From the NCBI GenBank assembly GCA_008690995.1, contig VRMN01000019.1, positions 124,001-188,000 of the forward strand: a DNA stretch of 64,000 nt. Direction: 5' to 3'. A program made the position numbers and the translations under genes. Origin of the DNA: Porphyridium purpureum (lineage: Eukaryota > Rhodophyta > Bangiophyceae > Porphyridiales > Porphyridiaceae). The notes under the pieces are model-generated. The model did no database searches. It worked only from the letters and a program-made list of their open reading frames with translations, and was not told the origin of the DNA. Shown in pieces: positions 21,181-32,571 of the stretch (its first letter is position 1; the number at the start of each line of letters is the position of its first letter).

Positions 21181-22279
21181 GAGGCTAGGACCGAGGTGAG
21201 AAGGACAAATGGTTTCTTGAGGAAAAGGACCGCAGCCGCAAGGATAGCGGCTGGGCTCATAATCCAATATGGCCTTTAGTGGATCGGCATATCACGTGAT
21301 GTACAAGAACAATAAACCGAAGTTTACAGCCGAAAGACCGAACCAAACCGATACCCGAAAGCAACCGTTTAGTCTCCCCACTCTAGATCTTTCCATCTTA
21401 AAGCTAAGTGGTTGTGCCTGTGACATGGGTGAAGTGGTGTGCTTATGTACCTGTGTGGCGCCGTCGACGACGACTGCCGACAGCTCTACTGTCGCCCAAT
21501 GCGGGCACACATGAGCCTGAGCCTGCATCGTCTGCCTCGACATGCACGTAGCGGCTCACTCCGCGTACCGGAGCAGAACGCCCGCGCTGGATACTTGGGT
21601 ACAGCTTGGATTCCTGAAGAAGTATACTGCAAGCCGGTACAATAAAGTTAGCGGCCCGATGCTAACTGTACTCCACTACTAGAGACACACAAAGTGTGCA
21701 GACGACTATCTCAAACCAAACGTTTAACCAAGATGTCTCTATTCCATCGTCCTTTCTCTTACGCCTGTTTCTCTCCGCCATGAGTGCGCGACCGCGCCTC
21801 TTTATATAGACGCCCGCCGGGCGCTTGGTGATGCGCTCTGACCCATTCGAGGCACACCACATCAGTATCCAGCGCCACACTAGCCAAGTCACATCACATC
21901 ACATCAAGCCCGCCGGGAGCGGGACCGGCAACTTCCCACGGTTTGTCCTCGTCTGACGCAACTGTACCCACGCGAGTGTGCACCTCGCATTCTTGCGGTA
22001 GTGGAACGGTGCGGCAAGGCAATGGGTATGCGTGAACGCGAGGTGGGCGTTCCAACAGCGCGTGCCGCGTGGTGGGCGCGCGGGGCACATTTAGCAGAAG
22101 CGCGCAGATTTAGGCGAAGCGGCGGCGCGCGGGTCTAAATGTGCTTGGCACGGCGAAGCGTAGGGCGCGGACAAAGCACACTCGCGGGCAAGGAGTGTTG
22201 CTGTCCGCTTGCCCGTTGGTTGGTTGTTGTGTGAAGTAAAGTTGCCACGAATTGGGTTGTTTGCTTTCAGTAGCGGCTC
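21181..22279. other. LTR-like and unassigned sequence between two copia elements
   Basis: No host gene is seen. On the minus strand a TATATAAA near 21.8 kb, followed by sequence running toward copia copy 1, looks like an LTR promoter. A 60-bp block (21555-21614) recurs near 29.04 kb. The part from 21.9 to 22.28 kb is GC-rich with no recognisable content. Confidence 0.45.
21555..21614 (+). repeat. 60-bp dispersed block, copy 1
   Basis: Shares 54 of 60 bases with 29039-29098, including TACCGGAGCAGAAC and GGGTACAGCTT. Probably part of an LTR family. Confidence 0.75.
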
Positions 22280-22549
22280 TGTAGTGTACACTGGGTGTAC
22301 ACCTCGTGGCTGTGTTCAGTATGGGTAGAAGAGCGAGCCGCGATTGTAAGCGGCCGGAGAGCGCGAATGGTCTCACTAGCCCGCTCTTTCGGGTAAGGAG
22401 TGTTTTCTTGGAGCGTGCTCGTCGACTACCAGTAAAGCTGTGTTTGTTGGTTTCTGCGGCACTGCCACACCCTTCACGCGCACACGAACAGCGCGTACGC
22501 GTGAGCTCGATCGCCGCACCACTCCGTTGGCCATCGAGGAGGACGTATT
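22280..22549 (+). repeat. 5' LTR of copia copy 2
   Basis: 270 bp starting TGTAGTGTACACTGGG and ending at GACGTATT. About 97% identical to 27861-28130. Confidence 0.85.
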
Positions 22550-25500
22550 CCTCTACTCACGCTCCAAGAAAATCTGAGAGTCTGCGACACCGGTGACAAA
22601 CGAGAATGTCACGTGTCGGACAAAGCGGCGCAGGCCGTTCGCCGCACCCACGCGAAGCCGGTCTTGTAGAGACACTTCCGCTGCTCACTTACGACAGCAC
22701 GCGTGTGGTGCCGGCCGCGGTGGTAGTTTGGGTCGAGGAGCTCGGCAACTACTGCAAGAAGGAATACGGCGCTATCGGCACAGCGTTTGCGATAGAGCGC
22801 CAAGGACGCGTGTACCCCACCTTGCCGACGATCCCGCAAGCAACCCCAGGGCTCGGGGAGGCGGGACGGGAGGATTGGTACAGCGCCACCGTCGCCAAGG
22901 AAGAGCTCAAGCTGGCGCTCGCGGCGCGCTCGGACGCGATACGCAAGGACAAGGAAACTCGCGTGCGCGTGTTTGGACTCATCATGGGCCAACTGAGCCG
23001 CGCATCTAAGGAAGCGCTGGCCGTAAAGCCCGGCTGGAGTCAACTCGTACGAGAATCGGACGATCCGCTGCAGCTTCTCGAGCGCGTGATCGAGGCGCAC
23101 CTGACCCGTGGCTACGACGACCCGCTGCGTAACCAGCAGTATGCTCGCATGTCGTACGACCAACTGAGAGTTGGAGCAGACGAATCACTTGTTTCGTTCA
23201 AGACGCGCTTCAAGGCAGCGGTGATGGTGCTTGAAGCCGTGGGCGAACCAGTGCCGTCTTCCGAGCGCTGCGCGGCTGACTTTATCCTAAAGCTTGAAGG
23301 TACGCGCTGGGACGAAGCCGTACGCAAGTGCAACAACGAGCACCGACGGTTCGACACGGTCGACCAGGCAATGTCTTTCATGGCGCAGTTCGCGTACGCG
23401 AAACAACCGGTACAGGGTCGCACTTGGCGGACGGACACCGAACACCCAGAAGACGAGGACACAGATGATGTGGAGCTCGCAGCAGCACCACGCGTACGCG
23501 AATGCTACAACTGCGGCGCGGATGATCATCTCCTTCGCGACTGCCACGCGCGACCGCTGGACAGCGGAATGGCCGATAGGATGCGCGCGGCGAAGGAGAG
23601 GCAGGCGCGCATGGCGAGGCGCGACACGCGCGGACGCGGGCCGGTGCTGGCCGGGGCGACGGAGCAACAGCTGCGGGCCGCACTTGACGCGTTGAAAAGG
23701 AACGCCGATGCATGACGGTGTGCGACGTGGCCCACGGGCTTCGGTGACGAGATACCTTTGGGTCTCGACACCTGCTCGGGTGTTCACGTCATGAAGGATA
23801 AGGGGTTAGTCCATCGGGTAAAGAAAATTGACGAGTATTTGCTGCTGTCCGGAATTGACGCGCGGGCGAGCGAGCTGGCCATCGGGCACGGCGGTAATAC
23901 GGCCTTCGGCATGGCGTACGTCAACGAGAACCTTGCAGGCAACGTGCTGTCTATGACCAAGCTGGTCGCGGAAGGGCATGATGTACGCTTCGACGAGGAT
24001 GAGAACCGCTTCCGCGTACGCGTGCCGAACTCCAAGCGCTGGCTGGTCTTCGCGCCCGATGCACACGGAATGTACACTGCGGTGGTACGGCGTGCAGATC
24101 TCGTGCACACGACGGGTCCAGCATACAACAAGGCAACCACGAATAAGGACAAGCGGAACAGCTGCCGGGCCGGTCCATCGTCTGCCAAGGCTTGAACCTC
24201 AAGCACAATCACGACGGTCGCCAGCAACCTTGCCCGATGCACGGTACGCGAGGTTGAACGCGCACGCGCCGCTCGCTCTCTGCAGGCGAGGCTGGGATTC
24301 CCATCCTTTGGTGTGCTGAAGCGCATGTTACAGCGCGGGGACATAAGCAACTGTGACGTCACGTCGGCGGACCTCGAGCGTGCGAATGCAATCTGGGGTA
24401 CTCCACTGCCGTGTGTGAAGGGAAAGACAACGGGACACGCGACACCGAGGCTGTCTGAAGCGGTCGCCACTGGTCCCAAAGCGCGCCAGGTGATGCACTC
24501 CGACCTGATGTTCATCTCGAAGGTGCCTTTCCTCGTGTCGGTCTTGAAACCGAGTCAATACATCCTGGCCACCGAGCTGAAGCGGAAGGACGCGCCTTCG
24601 GTGCGCGCGGCGGTGCAGCGGCAGTTGAACGAGGCCCGCGGGTATGGAGTGCAGATACCTGAGATTCGGTTCGACCGTGAAAGTGCAGTCCTGTCGCTCT
24701 GGATCGAGTTGATGCAGGCCGGCATCCTGCCCGAGCTAACCGCGGCAGACGAGGTGGTGCCCGCCGCTGAGCGAGCGATTCGCCTTCTACAGGAAAGGGT
24801 CCGCACATTGTCGTACGACCTGCCGTACACCATGCCATTATGCATGCTGCCGGGAGCCGTGGAGTTCTCTCATCAGAGACTGAAAATGGTGACGAGCGAG
24901 GCCTCCGACGCGGGCGAACCGGCGCACGCCATCTACTTTGGTCGTGAAGTAGACGCGAAGACGGACCTACGTGCTCCATTCGGGGCGTACGTCCAGGCAC
25001 ATACAGCGTCCGTGGACAGCACGATGAGACCCAGAACGTTGGGTTGTCTCACCCTGCACTCCGCCGAGAATGCTGCGGGAAGCTGGGTGCTCATGAATCT
25101 GAACACACTGAAGCCCATCGTCAGACAGGTGTGGACAGAGCTCCCGGTACCGGACCACCTGATCACGTACGTAAATGCGCTCCCAACCGTGGCAGGCATC
25201 GACGATGGCGATCAGGACCTCGGCCGCACGGAGGTGGAACTCTCGCAGGAGGAAGACAAAGAGACGGCGGAGGTCGAGGCGGCGCTAAAAAACGGCGGGC
25301 CGGTCGACGAGCCAGCGGCGGAGGCGCACACGTATCTGGACCAGCCAGAAGACGCAGTACTGCGTGAACAGGCGCAGACTCCGACACACGCCGACACCGA
25401 TCACCCCGCACCGGCGGGCGCCGACGTGCTGAGTAAGGATGAGTCACCGTCCACTCCCACGCAGTTGCGCATGGAAGAGATGCGACGTGCAGCGGATTCA

Positions 25501-27860
25501 CTCTTCGAGGCGGGGCGAGCAATGACGCCAGCGATTGCGGAAGCGACCGGCGAGGGTCTGCCAAGCACGGACGCAGTACTGCCGGAGCCGCTTATCGTGG
25601 CAGAATCTGTGGAAACCCATGTGCCCGAGGAAGAGGCGTCGACTGATCCACCCGCTACTGCCGCACGGCCGCACGGCGACGCCACAATCACCAGTCCGGA
25701 CGCTTCAGACGGCGAAGCGGCCTTGACCCCCTCGGTCGCCGAGGTGACAATGGAACAGGCCAAAGCGCGGGTGGAAGCAATTGAAGAGAAGCTGCGAGCG
25801 CTGGAGGAACGCGAGGCGCGTCTGCTGAGTCAGATGACCACGCAGCCATCGTACGCGGACGCCGTCCGAAATGCGGTACCGCGCACGAGCGAAGCCGAGC
25901 ATGCCCGCGCCGTCAGCTCTCCGCGTCGGACACGGAAGCGGAAAGCAGAAGGGACATTCCCGGACGTCGAGCGCGAAAAGAATGAGCGGCTATTGCGCCG
26001 CGAGAAGGAACGCCTGCGTGTACGGCGTGCCCCGGAGGTCGTGGTCGCCCTGAAACGAGAGGCGGAAGGCTTACTATCTTCTGCGATGCCGGGAACGCGC
26101 AGACACAAAACGCTGAGGATCGGCGTACGCCAGGCGATACGCCAGTACGGTATGGAGGGACTCAATGCGATTGTTGCTGAGCTGTTGCAGCTGTCCAAGC
26201 ACGGTCTGGACGTGCTGGAGCCGGTCCACGTGCACACGCTCACGAAGTAACAACGAGACGGGATCACACCGTCGTTCATGTTCGTGAAGGAGAAGCACGA
26301 TGCTTCAGGCGCCTTGGAGAAAATCAAAGCACGAATGGTGGCCGGCGGAAACGAGCAAGATCGATCGGAGTACTCCGACTGTTCGTCTCCCACGGTGGCG
26401 ACCGAGGCTATCTTCCTACTGGCAGCCGAGGCAGCGAGAAGCGGTGCCGCAGTCGCCACGATTGATTTCCCCGGGGCGTTTCTCAATGCAAACATCCCCG
26501 ACAGCGACCCACACACGTACGTGAGGATCAACAGAAACCTGACCGGGCTGCTCGCCGCCGTAGACAAGCGCATGAAGCAGTTCGTCAAGAACGGCGTTCT
26601 GGTCTGCAGGCTGAAGCGCCCGCTGTACGGATGCATCGATGCGTCTAAGCGTTGGTATGACCACCTCTGCGAGATGTTTAGCGAGCTCGGAATCGAACAG
26701 AACGCTTACGGCGCTTGTGTCTTGCGCAAAGTCTCCCGTACGGGTGAGCCTTCCGTCACAGCGCTTGTGCACGTGGACGACGTGAAGCTGATCGCAGAAA
26801 GCGAGCAAGCGATTGATGGAGTGGTGGCGCGCGTACGCGAAAGGTTTCCGTCGTTGCAGGAGCACCGAGGGCGCACACACAGCTACCTGGGGATGGAGTT
26901 TGACTATACCTCCTCGGGGGTAGTGCGCATCGGGATCGGCGGGTTTGTAGACTCTTTACTGCGAGAGAATGACGTACGCGGTACCGCAGACACGCCCGCT
27001 CAAGCCGGGTTGTTCGTGGATGACGAGTCGCGGTCACTGACGTCGCACGACAAGGAGGCGTTCCACAGCGCCACCGCAAAGGTACTATACCTCGCGAAGC
27101 GCATACGCCCGGACCTGCTCACTGCGGTTGCGTTTCTGGCTACGCGAGTGCAGGCGCCGGGCGAGAATGACCGCGCGAAGCTGACCCGCCTGCTGAGGTA
27201 CCTCAACAAGACGCGAGACATGAGGCTGGAGCTGGGCACGGGTTGCGCTGCAGACGAGCGCGAGCCCGATTGCGCGAGCCATGCAATGCCGCACGTAGAG
27301 TGCTATGTCGACGCCTCATTCGCGACACATGCGAACATGAGGAGCCACACGGGTGGCGTTGTGAGTTTGGGCCGCGGCGCGGCATACGCCACCAGTGTCA
27401 AGCAAAAGCTCAACACAAAGAGCTCCACTGAAGCGGAACTGGTGGGCGTGAGCGATGTGATCGGGCAAGCGATATGGACGCGGAACTTCCTCGAGGCGCA
27501 GGGCATCCGCACAGCTGGCGTACGCCTACACCAGGACAACGAGGCGACCATGTCTCTCCTTGCACACGGTCGAGCGACCTCGCGGAGATCGCGCCACATC
27601 GCGATTAAACACTTCTTCACGCACGATCTGCTGAAGAGGCGAGTCGCGACGATGGTACATTGTAGTACCGAGGTCATGATCGCGGACCTGCTGATCAAAG
27701 CGCTGCAGGGAAAGAGGTTCGCACACCTCCGTGATATGATCCTCAGGCGTGCGCCGACAGCGCAAGAACCGTAGGGCGTACGCATCGTCTCGCGTGACTC
27801 GCTTCGCCGTCGGGTGGCTCGTGTGGAGTGGGTGGTAGCTTCCATCGCGGCGAAGGAGTG

Positions 27861-28130
27861 TGTAGTGTACACTGGGTGTACACCTCGTGGATGTGTACAG
27901 TATGGGTAGAAGAGCGAGCCGCGATTGTAAGCGGCCGGAGAGCGCGGACGGTCTCACTAGCCCGCTCTTTCGGGTAAGGAGTGTTTTCTTGGAGCGTGCT
28001 CGTCGACTACCAATAAAGCTGTGTTTGTTGGTTACTGCGGCACTGCCACACCCTTCACGCGCACACGAACAGCGCGTACGCGTGAGCTCGATCGCCGCAC
28101 CACTCCGTTGGCCATCGAGGACGACGTATT
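27861..28130 (+). repeat. 3' LTR of copia copy 2
   Basis: Direct copy of 22280-22549. A purine-rich GGCGAAGGAG just before it could be the polypurine tract. Confidence 0.85.
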
Positions 28131-29355
28131 TGTTGTTATTCGTTCTCCGCTGGGGTAATGTAAGCACAAGAGATTTCTAGCAGCAAACACCGTTTATACC
28201 CACAGGGACTAAAAGTATGATTTCACTCCTTCCAACCGTAACTACGGACTCCTCCCTTTCGCAGAGCGACGCCTTCTGTCGCCCTTTTTTATACTGCGAC
28301 CGACGCACCTCCGGGAGCGCAAGAGGGCGCCGGGCGGCCGCTCCCAGCGAATCATTTAACGCCTCATTGCTAATGTTATCCGTTCGACCCCAGTCACCTA
28401 GAACGGTTCGGTTAATCCGAAACCGGTAAGCCGCTAAGCCGGTAGACCGTTTAACCGTTTCTAGAAGCTTCTAGAGGTTCCAGAACCTTCTAGACGCGCG
28501 CAGAAATGTCAATGATTTGCATTGTCATTTCTCTTGGCGCCTTGCTGTCCCTGGCGGAAGTAAGGGTATAAAAAGGCGACGCGCCTGCCCGGACTAGCCG
28601 GTCAGGTCTTGCTCGAAGACAGAAGAGGTAAGACGCAGAGAGTAAAAAAGGCACAGCATTGGTAACAGCTAACGCCATCAAAGGCATCCACGGACCAGTG
28701 TCCGCAGTCCATACCTTCCCACCTCAGTACAGCAAATGTGTACAGTGGTCCGCCACATTACTCCACAGTATTCCTCTACTGGCTCACTGTTGGCTTCAGC
28801 CCGATTATGGAACCTAGGTACTGTTGTGGACATGTGCGCCGCTGGATGTGGCCACCGTTTGGCTAAGCATTCAGTGTCCGATAAAAGGACTAGCGCGTCC
28901 GTCATAGCGGCCGTGGGCTGGGGCTGCCGGGTAAGGAGTGTGTTTTGTTTGTTTCCCGACAGACCTTAGCAGATAAACATTGTTGTTGCATCTCCTTCGT
29001 GTTTGACCAGGGCGCTCGGAGCGGGGTTTACACCTACACTCACTCCGCTTACCGGAGCAGAACACCCGCGCTCGATACTGGGGTACAGCTTCAATTCCCA
29101 ATCACGGTTTCTACTGTACCGCGCCGCGCTTGAATCGGTTTAAACGGTTCACCGACTTGGCGTTTCCGGGGGGCGCGTATCTTGGGCGCAGCGGACGTTT
29201 GCGACGCGGCTGTGGTGGCATGAGCTGTGCGTGCGGCGAGGACGTCCGCTCAGAAAGCGCGCGCTAGGACTGCAGACGCGCAGCGCCTTCCAGCAACGTG
29301 GTTTCGACGCGGCATTTGTCTTTTCCGTGTTTCTCTTTTGTTGTGTAAATCCGAA
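28131..29355. other. LTR-like debris and promoter region of the first lipase gene
   Basis: No gene. TATA-like words occur on both strands: GGTATAAAAAGGCG near 28567 on plus, and a minus-strand TATAAAAAAGG near 28290. The stretch from about 28.56 kb through a GGGTAAGGAGTGTG word resembles the LTR of copia copy 2, so solo LTR fragments are likely. At 28398-28460 there is a tract of AACCGGTAAGCCG-type words. CTGTAC occurs at 29114-29119. Confidence 0.5.
29039..29098 (+). repeat. 60-bp dispersed block, copy 2
   Basis: Partner of 21555-21614, 54 of 60 bases identical. Confidence 0.75.
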
Positions 29356-29637
29356 ATGTCCGCGGAGCCTGGCAGTGAGCCTGCTGCGCCATGCGGCAGC
29401 GACGTGCCCGTGGGTATGCCGGAAGATGAGCATGGGACGGCTCCTCCGCCGCGGATTGATACAATGCCGCGCGCTCACCGGCTTATATCACGCGTGGACT
29501 CGCTAGTCCGCAAGGGCCTGAATGCGCCGGCAGCCTTGTACGAAAACTTGAACGATGTCTCGCACACCAGCGACGACCACGACGACCGCGACGACCGCGG
29601 CGAGACCAGCACTGCGCGCTCGAATCATTCTGACCAT

Positions 29638-29672
<35 letters not shown>

Positions 29673-32214
29673 GCAGCGGCGGCAGTCAAATGCAGATGAA
29701 GAAGTCAAATTTGTGACCGATGTGTTTGAAATGCACTCGCGCGGTACCCGACACAAGCTGCTGATGGAGACGTTCAGTGGGTCGCAGATGACGGGCGTGT
29801 TGGCCATTTTCACTGTGGGAATCCTGCTCAGCTTGTCCTTTGCCATTGTCATCGCGTTGTCAGACGTGGGTACCGGGAACAGTGCTTCGCTCGTCTACGA
29901 TGACGACCCAGATACTTCCGCGCAACTTGACACGCTGTTCAATCAGATAACTGGCAACTTGAACTTTCAGATCATCATGGGCTTCGTGGTGACCGGACTC
30001 TTCATTCTGGTCGGGCTCGACCTTCTGTTTGCGTGCTTGCGTGCACCGAAAGCAGTTCGGCTTCCGCAGCAGCTCCTCATTCTCGGCATCTTGCCTTTCA
30101 TAATTATGGGGGCAGTTCCCTTCAGAACCCTCTCAGTGAAAAAACTTTTTGAAGAGACCGACTTTTCGAGCGGCGATAGGACGTACGAATCACTGTCAGA
30201 GGTGCTGCAAGCGGAACAGGGCGGGTCGAGAAGTCTGCCTCGGCTCGCGCAGGCATTCTATGCCTTATATCAGGGTGTTGTTATGTTCTATATGCTTGTC
30301 AAGCCGCGCATGCTAGGCAGCATTGCACCTGTGCCGATCAGCTCGTTCGTGTTAATAGCCGTATGCTGCTCTCTCTACGTGGTAACGCTTTGTATTTCGA
30401 CAGTCTACATGGAGCTCATCACGAACTTGCCGGTATTCTGTGGGTTTTTCCGCGTCATTCGGTGCCTGACCATTGGCATCAACAGCGAAGGGCCTAATGT
30501 GTCTGTGTTTACCTTTTGTGTGCTGCTCTTCCTTGCGTTGATTGAGATCAGTTTTATGGTGACAATTTTTATGGAGATTAGCCGCGCCGAGTTTGAGCTA
30601 CGCGGGTGTGTATACCAGCTCTTCCGGGCACAGTCGCTCGCGCTTTCGATGCTGAAAGTGAATACCTGGCAGCTTGTCATAACGTCATGGATCTGCACCG
30701 CGATCCAGTTCTCGAGTGTCAACGAAGAGGAGGCGCAGCTCTTTCTCAATGCCACAGGGCGACTTTTTACCGATGAAGTTCGCTTCTCGGCCGCGAGTTT
30801 CACCTACCTTGCGTTTCTTTTTGTCGAGGTAATCCTGTCATACCCGGCTACCGCAAAGCGCATTTTGCTGATCCCTCTGAAAAGGGTCGTTCAGATGCAA
30901 GCAGGCCTCGAATGGAAGGCGCGCATGAGTCACGACAGCGATGGGAATGTCATTTGCGAGCCACGAGTTCTGGTTCTAGAAATGTTGACCCTCATGATGA
31001 ACTTTTCTGCTTTGGCATACAAGTTTGGGAGCGCATCTCTAGATGAAGCTGGCGAAGCAGAGCTTGATCACCGTGCACAATCGGACCTCGGCGTGCTGAC
31101 AAAAAATAAGTTTCGCCTCGTGCATCATATGCAGCATGGAGAATCAGACACTCACGGTATTGTGTGCGAGGCGGACGATTGCATTGTGGTCGCGTTCCGC
31201 GGCACAAAGTCGGCACAGAACATCAAGTCAGATTTGCGTGCAGCAAGCGTGAGTCTGAAAAAAGTGCTGGGGACCACTGCTCGTGCTGGCCAAGGGCATA
31301 CTAGCACGCAGGACATTCAAAGTCGGTCATTTGAAGAAGTGCTAAGCCGGGTATCGATTCCAGAAGCTGGACATCTCCGTTTGAGCAAATGTACCGACCT
31401 GAGTGAGGATATTGCTGTGTTGCGAGACGCGTACGACCATGCGCACGAGCGCTTTTGCCGTGTGCATGGGGGGTTCGCGGACGCCTATATTTCAGTGCGC
31501 GACGAGGTGGCGGTGCTGGTCCAAGTGTTACTGGCCATCAAACAACGGCCCGTGTTTGTGACGGGCCACTCGTTGGGCGGTGCACTGGCAACATTGTGTG
31601 CGTACCATCTCAGCAAAGTCTGCAGCGAGAGCGTGCGGGAGAAGCTTGTTTTAGTGACCTGTGGATCACCGCGCGTGGGTAATTTTTTCTTCAACCGTCG
31701 CTTCAAGGAGCGCGTACCGAACGCTTGGCGCATCCATGTGGAGCGTGATCCGGTTCCGCGAGTCCCGAAAGCGCCGTACATGCACGTGGGCACTCAAGTG
31801 ATTCTGCGCGTCGACGGCGAGATTGTGGCTGATCCTGGGATTGTCGAGGAGCTGCACTTCAAGCGGCAGCGCATCAAGGTGGCGCACCACCGGATGTGGA
31901 TATACCGCGGCATTGTGGAGGCGTTCTGCTCGCTGTACACGAGTCCTGGCTTTGTACCAGATATCTGGATCATGGGCGAAGCGTGCCCGGACGAGCTGCG
32001 CAAGGCAGTTCGGCCGCCGGCGGACAAATTTCGCAATGCGCAGCTGCTCAAAGTCGAGACGCTCATTCGCGAGCACATGGAATTCGGCGACCTGTACGAA
32101 ACGTTCCATGCGACGATATCTGAAAGCGCGGCGTGCAACTGGAGATCTCTCGTGGACCATCTCCTCGAGCATGACGAACACCCGACCAACCCACGTGCGC
32201 ACACGCAAACATGA
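29356..32214 (+). CDS. Polytopic class-3 lipase (DAG-lipase-like), paralogue 1
   Basis: A 952-residue protein from an ATG in good context; the open frame upstream starts only at GTG. The N-terminus is disordered with an acidic stretch and 11 consecutive Gln. About eight membrane segments follow between roughly residues 155 and 500 (GVLAIFTVGILLSLSFAI; IIMGFVVTGLFILVGLDLLF and others). The C-terminal lipase-3 domain has the nucleophile elbow GHSLGGAL with Ser739, Asp798 in RDPVPRVP and a His pair at 844-845 (VAHHRMW), a complete Ser-Asp-His triad. Such membrane-anchored lipases usually cleave acylglycerols; diacylglycerol is the likeliest substrate by analogy with animal DAGL, which has fewer membrane helices. 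A 358-bp gap separates it from its tandem paralogue. Confidence 0.85.
29638..29670 (+). repeat. (CAG)11 microsatellite coding polyglutamine
   Basis: Eleven pure CAG triplets in the disordered N-terminus of the first lipase. They are absent from the paralogue, so they are a late expansion. Confidence 0.95.
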
Positions 32215-32571
32215 AAGAAACTGCATCCAGCTACATCTACTCCTCGTACATATATACTAGACGCAATCTGCTGTGTTTGTCTTCCCCACATAACATGCTG
32301 CCGCGCCTTCCCCTGCTCCTGGCGCGCCACTTCAAGCAGCGTGAGCAGCGTGCGTCCCGCGCGCGTCACGCGTGTGTCAAACACTCTTCTATCAAATCCG
32401 CGCGTTTTACTAGAGACTTAAGAGGTACACTTCTCTCAGCTGTACATCCTTTTTTATCCTTCTTTTTTAACTCTTTTTTTCACCCCGGTGGCGCATTTGT
32501 TCGCGGCAAAGAGACAAAGAGCGCGAGACGCCAGAGGAAAAGAAGCCGGTGGCGTCCGCCTGCATGCGGCC
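32215..32571. other. Gap between tandem lipase genes
   Basis: Must hold the end of the first and the promoter of the second transcript. CTGTAC occurs at 32440-32445, followed by a pyrimidine-rich run (32447-32480). An ATATATA word is present near 32250. Confidence 0.5.

Larger units (their letters stand above)
22280..28130 (+). mobile_element. Copia-like LTR retrotransposon, copy 2 (nearly whole)
   Basis: Flanked by direct LTRs of about 270 bp. Parts in order are gag with zinc knuckle CYNCGADDHLLRDC (22.6-23.7 kb), a protease region (from 23.76 kb), an integrase region with a long Pro/Glu-rich tail (24.3-26.25 kb), and reverse transcriptase plus RNase H with HVDDVKLIAE and the KSSTEAELVGVSD block (26.28-27.77 kb). 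All main parts are present in copia order, but the coding region is in about four pieces, so about three breaks. The LTRs differ at about 7 of 270 sites, so the insertion is fairly recent, yet the element looks dead. No target duplication was recognised. Confidence 0.9.

Noticed and set aside
22085-22280. Possible host gene end upstream of the copia 5' LTR
   Set aside because: Short frames only and no domain; the GC-rich composition alone gives such frames.
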